NCBI GenBank assembly: GCA_020444425.1
Contig: JAHLLB010000004.1
Span: 1 to 64,000 of the forward strand
DNA from: a bacterium
GTDB lineage: Bacteria > Electryoneota > Electryoneia > Electryoneales > Electryoneaceae
Length of the DNA stretch: 64,000 nucleotides
Direction of reading: 5' to 3'
This document shows, in pieces, positions 47,960 to 55,894 of the stretch. A program made the position numbers and the translations under genes. How positions within the stretch are numbered: position 1 is the first letter of the stretch; the number at the start of each line of letters is the position of its first letter. The notes below the pieces were generated by a model that did no database searches, was not told the DNA's origin, and worked only from the letters and a program-made list of their open reading frames with translations.

Positions 47960-48053
47960 GTTAGTCTTAAGATCTGAGATCTGAGATCTGAGATCTGAGA
48001 GCTGAGACCTGAGACCGGAGACGTGAGACTTGAGACTTGAGACTTGAGGAAAT
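47960..48053. repeat. Degenerate heptamer tract (TGAGATC/TGAGACN/TTGAGAC)
   Basis: GATCTGAGATCTGAGATCTGAGAGCTGAGACCTGAGACCGGAGACGTGAGACTTGAGACTTGAG. Confidence 0.95.
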
Positions 48054-48057
48054 TAAG

Positions 48058-48273
48058 TGCCCGTGTTTGCTTGCAAACGCGGGTATGTTGCTCCAGGAAC
48101 GGACGAACGTAACCGGCGTGTGATTCATGCCCACGACATTCATGTCGTGGATCCTCCGCTCGTGATACAACACCGACACCGTACCTCAACGGACATGCCC
48201 TCGGGCTTCAGCCCGGGATACACAGAAGTCAAAGGAACCACCGTACTAACGACCTCGGACTTCAGTCCGGGAT
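48058..48273 (+). repeat. Cluster of four REP-like palindromes
   Basis: 48058-48084 (GTTTGC type), 48128-48152 (ACGACAT type), 48196-48219 (GGGCTTCAGCCC), 48250-48273 (GGACTTCAGTCC). Confidence 0.9.
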
Positions 48274-48357
48274 TACCTGACGAGCTCACTGTCGATGCCC
48301 GCGGGAGCTATTTCTCGCTACCGCGGCTGATCCAAAACGTTGAATGATCGGTATCAG

Positions 48358-48384
48358 GGCTGCGTCAGCAAGCGGACACGGGCA
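48358..48384 (-). repeat. REP-like palindrome, GCTTGC core
   Basis: TGCGTCAGCAAGCGGACACGGGCA. Confidence 0.75.
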
Positions 48385-48447
48385 CGTCATACACACGGTC
48401 ATGGATACACTACTTCCCTCACGAACACGCTTCACCTGGCTGCGAGC

Positions 48448-48478
48448 AAAAAAATGTCCCGGCGTGTACCGGGACATG
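48448..48478 (-). terminator. Rho-independent terminator for the minus-strand gene ending at 48514
   Basis: AAAAAAATGTCCCGGcgtgtaCCGGGACAT (poly-U on minus). Confidence 0.88.
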
Positions 48479-48513
48479 GTTGTGTCTGCTTCGAATTTCA
48501 GAACCACCGAACT

Positions 48514-50019
48514 TCACACCGGCATGTTCTGCAACTTGTCAATCAGCGTGCGCACCGCCGCAGCGCGGAAGATCCCCCACGCCTGCATGCTGCCACTCAG
48601 CATTTCCAACCGGTCCACCCACAGCGGCAGGTTTTCCAGCGCAACTGGGGCGTAATCCTCAATGCCTTCGTCCGTGTCAATCGGCATCGGATCGGCGTCC
48701 CCAATTTCAGCCAGGTACAACCGGCTTTCAAACGGGAGCATGTATTCGTCCGGCCCACTGTACGTCAGTGTCGCCAGCGGGATCGAGCGAATGCCTTCCA
48801 GCCCGGTTTCCTCGTACAGTTCCCGGTGGTATGCCGCCTGAATGTCCTCGCCACGATCCACCCCGCCACCCGGAATGCGATAGATCCCGGACGGGTAGTC
48901 AATCTTGCGTTGCAGACAAATTCGTCCATCGCTGCGGCGTAACGCGAACACCACCTCGCCGGAACGGTCTGACCGGGTAAACGGCCTGAAGTTCACGCCC
49001 GGCAGCCGCACATGCACCGGTTCAAAATCGAGCGGCTTCCCTTTCAGCTCGGAGATCATCGTCCCGGCCGCGACACCATCCGGCGACACGTCCGCGTGAC
49101 GGAATCCGAGATACTTGAACGCCTGTTCGATCGCAATCGCGCCGTGCAGGATGATATCGGCACGCAACGGATTGCCCGGCAGCTGGCGACGCTGGCTGAC
49201 TGTCATCTGCGACAGCTTCTCGACCAACGCACGCACGATATCACGATCGAGGTAGTTGATCGCGTCCGGCCCATGTTCTTTCGCGAGCAGCATCGGCACG
49301 TAGCCGGTGAGCGTCGTCGCGGTCGCGCCAATCAACGTGACTTCGGCGTCACGTGGCGGACGTTCGACATGCTTCAGCTGTTCCCGGACAACGTTCTTGA
49401 TGTGCTCCAGCTCCGCCGGAACCGGCGGATCACTGGTCGGTGCGGCTTTCCACAGGTGGCTGGCGCCCAGCTCGAGGCTGATGTACGATTCCGGAATCGC
49501 CCCGGAACCCACCGTCATCTCCACCGACCGGCCGCCGAGATCAAACGTCACCAGCGGCTTGAACCCGTGCCCGTTGACACGGCCCTTCTGCGTGAGCTGA
49601 AACTCACGCACGGCGAAAAACCCAGCGGCGGCTTCTTCCTTCGGCGTCAGGATGCGAGTGCTGACACCGTGATCCTCCTTGAGCCGGTTGATCAACTCGA
49701 CAGCGTTGTTCGCCTTGCGCAAAGCAGCGGTTCCGACCGCGCCCTGCACAACCGCGCCATGTTCCTTCGCTTCCTGGATCAGGTATGCGGCAGCATCGAG
49801 AACGCGTTCGATGGTCGCTTCGTCGATGTTGCCCTCTTCATCGATCCCCCGATTAAGTCGAGTTATTCGCTCATCGAGGTGAACGGTGCGGAAAGAATCT
49901 GCTTCGGGATAGCTGCAAATCGCGAGTTTCATAGCATTGCTGCCAATATCGAGCATGGCATGGAGTGGTGTTACGACGGGGGTGGTGCGAGCAGGACGAT
50001 CTTGTGCGACAGGCTGCAT
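48514..50019 (-). CDS. Ppx/GppA phosphatase - Nudix hydrolase fusion protein
   Basis: Ppx/GppA: MLDIGSNAMKLAICSYPE, VTFDLGGRSVEMTVG, LGASHLWKA, LIGATATTLTGYVPM; Nudix box GGVDRGEDIQAAYHRELYEETGLEG; GGGAGG RBS before ATG 50019. Confidence 0.88.
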   Translation of the reverse strand: MQPVAQDRPARTTPVVTPLHAMLDIGSNAMKLAICSYPEADSFRTVHLDERITRLNRGIDEEGNIDEATIERVLDAAAYLIQEAKEHGAVVQGAVGTAALRKANNAVELINRLKEDHGVSTRILTPKEEAAAGFFAVREFQLTQKGRVNGHGFKPLVTFDLGGRSVEMTVGSGAIPESYISLELGASHLWKAAPTSDPPVPAELEHIKNVVREQLKHVERPPRDAEVTLIGATATTLTGYVPMLLAKEHGPDAINYLDRDIVRALVEKLSQMTVSQRRQLPGNPLRADIILHGAIAIEQAFKYLGFRHADVSPDGVAAGTMISELKGKPLDFEPVHVRLPGVNFRPFTRSDRSGEVVFALRRSDGRICLQRKIDYPSGIYRIPGGGVDRGEDIQAAYHRELYEETGLEGIRSIPLATLTYSGPDEYMLPFESRLYLAEIGDADPMPIDTDEGIEDYAPVALENLPLWVDRLEMLSGSMQAWGIFRAAAVRTLIDKLQNMPV

Positions 50020-50075
50020 GGGGATTCCTCCCAAACTGATGGGCACTCGCCGGTGGAATGCCGCGGTGGTAGGAC

Positions 50076-51071
50076 TCAGAAGCCATTCATTTTCGGGTCG
50101 CCTGCGGTCCAGTCCTGGCCGAGGCTGCGTACGAATTCCTCCACGGTTTCAACCACGTTGGTATCGAGATGCCCGTTTTCCACGGCGGCGTGCGCCATTC
50201 GCAACGCCTCCTTCATCGGTAACGGGCCTCGGTAGGGACGTTCAGTCACCAGCGCATCAACAAAATCGACAGCGGCGATGATGCGCGCGTTCAGCGGAAT
50301 GTCCTCACCCACCAACTGATCCGGATAGCCAGTGCCATCCATCCGTTCGTGGTGATGACGAATGATCGGCAGGCTCGGCTGCAGGCTGCGCAACGGCTTG
50401 CAGATTTCCTCGCCACGGATCGGGTGCGTGCGCATGATCTCACGTTCTTCCGGGGACAACGGTCCCGGCTTCAACAGGATCGCGTCCGGAATCGAAATCT
50501 TGCCGATGTCATGCAGAATTCCGCCACGCTGCAACGCCTGCAAGTCATCCTCGCTCACACCCAGGCGCTTGCCGATTGACACCGAATACGATGACAACCG
50601 CTTGCAATGCCCTTCGGTGTAGGAGTCCTTCGCTTCCACCGTCATCGCGAGCGAGAAGATGATCGACTCAGCACGTTCAAGGTCGTCGGTAAACTGCTTC
50701 AAACGCAGGAGCGAACGGATCCGTGCGGCGAGTTCAGACAGCTGGAACGGTTTGGAGATAAAATCGTCCGCCCCGGAATCGATACCGCGCACGCGGTCTT
50801 CCACACCACCGAGCCCGGTCAGCAGAACAACCGGCACGAGGCGCGTATCCGGGTTGGCCTTTATGCGCTGGCACAGCTCAAACCCGTCCATCACCGGCAT
50901 CATCACATCGCTGAGCACCAGGTCAGGTGGGCGGCTGGTCACCGCTTCAAATGCGTCTTTTCCGTTCTCGGCGAGCTGAGCCTCATACCCCAACGCCTCG
51001 AGCATCTGCCCGAGAACCTCGCGGGTATCAAGTTCATCCTCAGCAACGAGAATCCGGGGGATTGAGTTCAT
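50076..51071 (-). CDS. Response regulator with HD-GYP domain (c-di-GMP phosphodiesterase-like)
   Basis: REC: ILVAEDELDTREVL...LVLSDVMMPVMDGFELC; HD-GYP: GGILHDIGKISIPDAIL, HHERMDGTGYPDQLVGEDIPLNARIIAAVDFVDALV. Confidence 0.94.
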   Translation of the reverse strand: MNSIPRILVAEDELDTREVLGQMLEALGYEAQLAENGKDAFEAVTSRPPDLVLSDVMMPVMDGFELCQRIKANPDTRLVPVVLLTGLGGVEDRVRGIDSGADDFISKPFQLSELAARIRSLLRLKQFTDDLERAESIIFSLAMTVEAKDSYTEGHCKRLSSYSVSIGKRLGVSEDDLQALQRGGILHDIGKISIPDAILLKPGPLSPEEREIMRTHPIRGEEICKPLRSLQPSLPIIRHHHERMDGTGYPDQLVGEDIPLNARIIAAVDFVDALVTERPYRGPLPMKEALRMAHAAVENGHLDTNVVETVEEFVRSLGQDWTAGDPKMNGF

Positions 51072-51156
51072 CGATTGGATCCTGTACTACCTTGAAAGAT
51101 ACGCACTCTAATTCAAGAATTGTCACAAAATTCCAGATTTGGTTTCTCTCGAGCGA

Positions 51157-52221
51157 TTACGAAGCGAGCACCAGAGAAACGTCTTCCTTCTCACCTACGG
51201 AACCGACATGCCAAGCGGTCTCCCCGCGCTCACGCATCCCCTTCAAGAAGTCCTCCACACGGCTCTCCGGTAACGAAATCAGGAGCCCACCCGATGTTTG
51301 CGGGTCAGAGGCCAGTCGTCGCATCTCATCCGGAACCGAGTCTTGAATGCGCGCATCCTTCTCCACGAATGCGAGATTCCGCCGCTCCCCACCGCTGAAG
51401 AACGAGCCCGAGGTGGCGACCTTCATCGCGCCGTCGATTGCCGGTAAGTTGCCCGCATTGAGCGTCACCGTCACTCCCGAAGCCACGGCCAACTCACGCG
51501 CATGTCCAATCAACCCGAACCCAGTAACATCGGTCGCGGCGTGGGCGTCGCATTCACGTGCGACCTCCGCCGCCGCACGGTTGAGCCGGACCATCACCTC
51601 CGTCATCGCACGGACAGCGTTCTCGTCCGACGCGTCATTCATCATTGCGTTCGAAATCAGCCCCGTGCCAAGCGGCTTGGTCAGAATCAACGCGTCCCCG
51701 GGCTGCGCGCCGGAATTGGCCAGCATCCCCTTGCTTGGATCGAGCACTCCGGTCACCGACAGACCAAACTTGATCTCCTGGTCCGACACCGAGTGCCCGC
51801 CGGCCACTGCCACGTTCGCCTCAGCGCAAACCGCCGCCGCGCCACGCAGAATGTCCGCCAGCACCTCCTCCGGCAATTTGCCATCGGGGAAGGCGACGAT
51901 GTTCAGCGCCGTCACCGGCGTCCCACCCATCGCATACACGTCCGACAGGCTGTTCGCCGCGGCGATCCGGCCATAATCGTAAGCGTCGTCCACGATCGGC
52001 GTGAAAAAGTCGAGCGTCAGAACAAGGGCGAGCTCATCCGTCAGCCGATACACGCCTGCATCGTCCAGAGTCGAGGGTCCGACCAACAAATTCGGGTGCT
52101 GCTGTTTCGGCAGCAGCGGCAAGATGCGATCCAGCACCGCCGGATCAAGCTTGCTCGCTCAACCGGCGCACCGAGTAAACTGGGTCAAACGGAACCGTTC
52201 GCTGGCTTTCTTCGTCGTCAT
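51157..52221 (-). CDS. selD: Selenide, water dikinase; selenocysteine-containing form with in-frame TGA at codon 21
   Basis: Extended N-term MTTKKASERFRLTQFTRCAG-U-ASKLDPAVLDRILP aligns with the SelD active-site segment; rest DALILTKPLGTG..., DVTGFGLIGHARELA, SDPQTSGGLLIS; 355 codons. Confidence 0.93.
52128..52146 (-). promoter_or_regulatory. Putative bacterial SECIS hairpin for selD
   Basis: RNA GAUCCGGC-GGU-GCUGGAUC: 8-bp stem (one G-U), GGU apical loop, starting 12 nt after the UGA. Confidence 0.8.
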
Positions 52222-52451
52222 CGTTTCCCGTTCCGAAATCGTTATGGAATGCAGTCGTATGTAGCACCGCGCAACCTTCCCGCGCAAGCACAACCACAAG
52301 ACTCGAACCCAGTTAAAGTCAGCGAATACAAAACTTATCGAATTTTAACGCAAACTAAACTGGCATGCGTATTGCAAAACTCACCTTTGGTTTTTTAGAG
52401 TTCGTTTTTGGAACAAAAAACAAGTCATAGTCAAGATATCGCGAGTTATCG

Positions 52452-52805
52452 ATGAGTTTATTGAGCGCCACAGACCTGGCGATCCAGGCTCGGAAAATCG
52501 CCCATGATTTGTGTGCAAAGATGCAGGCGTTGAACACAGGAAATGGCAACCGTCATGAGCTGGTTGACGCATGCAAGAGCCTGCAAGTTCGAGTTTCTCA
52601 GGTTGTGGACGAGCTCGAACGATCGCTGGTGCACGAAGATGAGACAGTTGCCGTCACCTTCTTCCCGTTCCGGCAGCAGGGCGACGACGTGACTGAACCG
52701 CAGGTTCGTGAATCCGGATCCAGCTATCGCGTCGGTGATTCCCCCGCGGAACAACACCGCGGCACCATGATGCTGCCATCGACACCACCCGAGGAGTCAG
52801 AATAA
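52452..52805 (+). CDS. Small hypothetical protein (117 aa)
   Basis: Stand-alone ORF with AT-rich upstream region and a following hairpin; no family recognised. Confidence 0.5.
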   Translation: MSLLSATDLAIQARKIAHDLCAKMQALNTGNGNRHELVDACKSLQVRVSQVVDELERSLVHEDETVAVTFFPFRQQGDDVTEPQVRESGSSYRVGDSPAEQHRGTMMLPSTPPEESE

Positions 52806-52838
52806 ATCCAGGCAACAGATGTGATGTGTGGGAAGCGC

Positions 52839-52869
52839 GGAACGGGCGGAGCCAAATGGCCCCGCCCGT
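52839..52869. terminator. Hairpin between convergent ORFs, probable terminator
   Basis: GAACGGGCGGagccaaatggccCCGCCCGTTC. Confidence 0.7.
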
Positions 52870-52899
52870 TCATTTGTATCATCCAGCCACTGCGTTTAC

Positions 52900-53670
52900 T
52901 CAGGTACGCAGGAAGTTCTTCACCACATGAATCCCATCCGCCAGCTCATCCTCGTTCTCACGGAATGTATCCACCAGCACCACGCTCGCGTCCGGGAATT
53001 GCTTACGGAACAGATTGCACGCGTTCGGCTCATTATCGAACACCGCGATCACCTCACCCGCCTCGGTAATCGGCTTGATCAGGTCTTGCTTGAATTTGAA
53101 CTCGTCCGCACCGTCCACATCGCTCATGAACAACGCGCCCACCTCGCCACGCGGAGCGGGCAGCTCGTACATACTCAACGAGCGTTCGGTGCCGAATGTC
53201 GACTTGTTCCGATTCCGCTTGCCGGCGAGATACAGCGTCGTTGACCCGGCTTTTGATAATTCCTTAATGAAGTCGACAATGCCCGGCGTCGGCAAATCAA
53301 ACATGATGTACTGGTCGCTGGTCGCCTTCTTGTCGTACTGCTCCTGAATCCAGCCGAGGATGCCCTCTTCCACAATGCCGACGTCGCGCAGCGTGTCCTT
53401 AAGATCAAACTTCATCGTGCGCGGTTTGATTGACGCGATCGCGGTGCGGTGTTCATCCGTCAGCGGGATTTCCGGATTCTGATCCATGATCAGATCGGCG
53501 AGGACTTTCATCACCCGCGGACGTTTGTCCAACAGGCAATCGTCCACATCGACCACGACCAGCGGCAACGTCTTGCCACGGTTGAAGATTTCGCGGGACT
53601 TGTCGGCCAGCTGCTCAAACAGCTCGGCGGGATGTATCGTTCGGTTCTGGAGATCGTCGGCGTTCAGCAT
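52900..53670 (-). CDS. HAD-like hydrolase-fold protein
   Basis: LVVVDVDDCLLDKRPRV (motif I-like) and AVFDNEPNACNLFRKQFPDASVVLVDT (motif IV-like). Confidence 0.6.
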   Translation of the reverse strand: MLNADDLQNRTIHPAELFEQLADKSREIFNRGKTLPLVVVDVDDCLLDKRPRVMKVLADLIMDQNPEIPLTDEHRTAIASIKPRTMKFDLKDTLRDVGIVEEGILGWIQEQYDKKATSDQYIMFDLPTPGIVDFIKELSKAGSTTLYLAGKRNRNKSTFGTERSLSMYELPAPRGEVGALFMSDVDGADEFKFKQDLIKPITEAGEVIAVFDNEPNACNLFRKQFPDASVVLVDTFRENEDELADGIHVVKNFLRT

Positions 53671-53813
53671 GAGATATGTCCTTCAGTTGTCGCCACGGGG
53701 GGGACAGGTGCAAAACCGGGTTCAGTCTCTTGGTTACCCGTGAATTTGTGATGAAAAGTACGAACTCTGAACCCCGAACGAAACTCGAGGGAGACGGGCA
53801 GAAGACAGTCATC

Positions 53814-53910
53814 GGTGCTCAGTGCTCAGTGCTCAGTACTCAGTACTCAGTACTCAGTGGTCAGTGGGCTGCGGGATGCGGACTGCGGGATGCGGACTGC
53901 GGGATGCGGA
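53814..53910. repeat. Heptamer/14-mer tandem tracts (CTCAGTAC/AGTGCTC; CTGCGGGATGCGGA x3)
   Basis: GTGCTCAGTGCTCAGTGCTCAGTACTCAGTACTCAGTACTCAGTGGTCAG, then CTGCGGGATGCGGA x3. Confidence 0.93.
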
Positions 53911-54047
53911 CAGTGTACCGTAATTCGGTCGCCAGTGATGCGTGATCGCAGGCTGTGAGATGCTGTGTGACACCGCGTAGCGGTGAAGGGTGGTTAGCGT
54001 GTGGCTTCAGCCACACGAACAGGTCCGCCTCCCCTCCCCACCTCGCC

Positions 54048-55592
54048 TTAGTTATTCAGCCAGTAGGGCAACTTGCGGGGCGTGTCCGATCCGGACACCT
54101 CGGGATCTTCTGCCGAAGCTGCCCACGCCAGCTCCTTCACCTTTTCCGTCGCCAGTTCATGCCACGCGGCATACTCCGGCTGGTTTGCGGTGGCGAGGGC
54201 GAGGGCTTCGTAGGCGTCGTAAGCTTCCGTCGATTCCCCTTGTTTTTCCAGCAACGGCGCCAGCTTGAACAGCGCTTCCGGCTGGCCGGGGTGGACACGT
54301 AGCGCCTGACGGTAGGTGCGGATGGCATCCTTCTCCTCGTGCCGCGTGATTTGAGCCGCGCCGAGGGCCAGGTGAACCGATATATTCTGCGGATCGAGTT
54401 TCACCGCACTGCGGAAGGAACGGATCGCTTTGGTGAGGTCGTTCTGTTCGAGCCGCAGCATGCCGAGGAGATAGTGCGCGTGGGCCAGTCCGGAATCGAG
54501 ATCGATGGCGCGTTTGACCGCTTTTTCCGCGCCGGGAAGGTCCCCTGCTTCACGCAACGCGAGCGCCTGGTTCAACCGATACCAGCCCTCGGGTTCGACC
54601 GCCTGCTCCGCCGCCATGCCGTACGCCCACGCCGCCTTCTCGTAGTCTTCCAGCTGGTAGTTCGCGTAGCCGAGCTCCGTGAACAGAACCGGGTCCTGCT
54701 CCCCATAACGGCGGGCCTGTTCAAGCGCTTCCACGCCCAGCCGGTAATGGCCTTCATGAATCAACCGGATGCCGCGGTCGCGCAGCTTGACCGGACTCTC
54801 CAGCGTCAACGACGGCGGTTTGTACAATCCAGATTTAGTAAACGAGCCACCTTCCTGGAAGAAGATTTTCGGGGAGGTGCCGGCTGCACCCGTTTCACTC
54901 CCAGCCGCATTCTCGGCACTGTCGGCGACCGTCCCCGTGAGCTCACCGTTTACCCAGGCGAGCGCTTTCTTCGCGTCTGCATTGACCGCATCCAACTCGA
55001 GCGCGGCCTCGAGCGCTTCCGCCGCCGCGCCGCGCTGACCGAGACGTCCATAGAGGACACCGAGGGCGACCAGCGACGCGCCATGCGTCGGCTCCAGATC
55101 AACCGCCCGCTGGTACGCAGTGACGGCCTGCTGCAGGTTGCCGGTCTCCGCTAACGCTCGGGCGTAATTGCGCCACGCCGACGCCATGTCCGGCGCGACG
55201 TCGGTGCCGTGCTTGTAGGCGTTGACCGCACCTTCCGCATAACCCGTGTCGGTAAACAGTATGCCAAGCAGATTCCACGCCGGGTAAAAGTCCGGCGCAA
55301 TCGCGACCACCTGGTGCATCGCGGAGATGGCGTTCGCCTGCCGGCCAAACTGCTGTAGCAACCGGCCCGCACGGTACAACGCGCGGTAATGTTCGCCATC
55401 GAGCTCGTATGCCTCCCGGTAGGCAGCGTACGCCTGTTCGAGCTCTCCCTGCTCTTCGAAGCTCCGGCCATCCGCGAAGTACTGGTTGGCTCGACCGGTG
55501 TCCAGAATCGGCAACGTCTGCGCTGAAACGGCAGATATACCCAACGTGACAACGCACAGCATCAGAAGTAAATGTTTGTAAAACTTATACAT
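54048..55592 (-). CDS. TPR-repeat protein with signal peptide
   Basis: LLLMLCVVTLGISAVSA signal; many repeats such as AYAAYREAYELDGEHYRALYRAGRLLQQFG. Confidence 0.88.
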   Translation of the reverse strand: MYKFYKHLLLMLCVVTLGISAVSAQTLPILDTGRANQYFADGRSFEEQGELEQAYAAYREAYELDGEHYRALYRAGRLLQQFGRQANAISAMHQVVAIAPDFYPAWNLLGILFTDTGYAEGAVNAYKHGTDVAPDMASAWRNYARALAETGNLQQAVTAYQRAVDLEPTHGASLVALGVLYGRLGQRGAAAEALEAALELDAVNADAKKALAWVNGELTGTVADSAENAAGSETGAAGTSPKIFFQEGGSFTKSGLYKPPSLTLESPVKLRDRGIRLIHEGHYRLGVEALEQARRYGEQDPVLFTELGYANYQLEDYEKAAWAYGMAAEQAVEPEGWYRLNQALALREAGDLPGAEKAVKRAIDLDSGLAHAHYLLGMLRLEQNDLTKAIRSFRSAVKLDPQNISVHLALGAAQITRHEEKDAIRTYRQALRVHPGQPEALFKLAPLLEKQGESTEAYDAYEALALATANQPEYAAWHELATEKVKELAWAASAEDPEVSGSDTPRKLPYWLNN

Positions 55593-55894
55593 AATCGATC
55601 CGGTTCGCGGACGTACGCACGGCTTCTACTCGAATTATCGGCAGCCAAACGCCGAACCTCGAGCCCGCCCTCTCTCCTATTGAAACGTCTCCGATTTTTT
55701 TAACCGAGCCTAACCTCCTTTCTTTCGTTGACCATTTTCATACGGTAGCTTTAGGCACGGTTCATGATACGGGTCCAACCTATCTTCGCGCGCACGCCGA
55801 CCTGTCTACGTTCTTATCTTACAGGCCAGTACGGCATTTCTGATGAACCGGGAAAAACCAGTATGAAGAATCCAGATCCGAGGAGACTGATTCC

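Noticed and set aside
51157-52137. selD starting at 52137 as given in the ORF track
   Set aside because: This start lacks the conserved N-terminal active-site region; the frame extends upstream through a Sec TGA to 52221.
52486-52500. CCTGGCGATCCAGG palindrome inside the 52452 ORF resembling CCCTGGCGATCCAGGG at 37671
   Set aside because: Short match only, with no shared flanks; could be chance.
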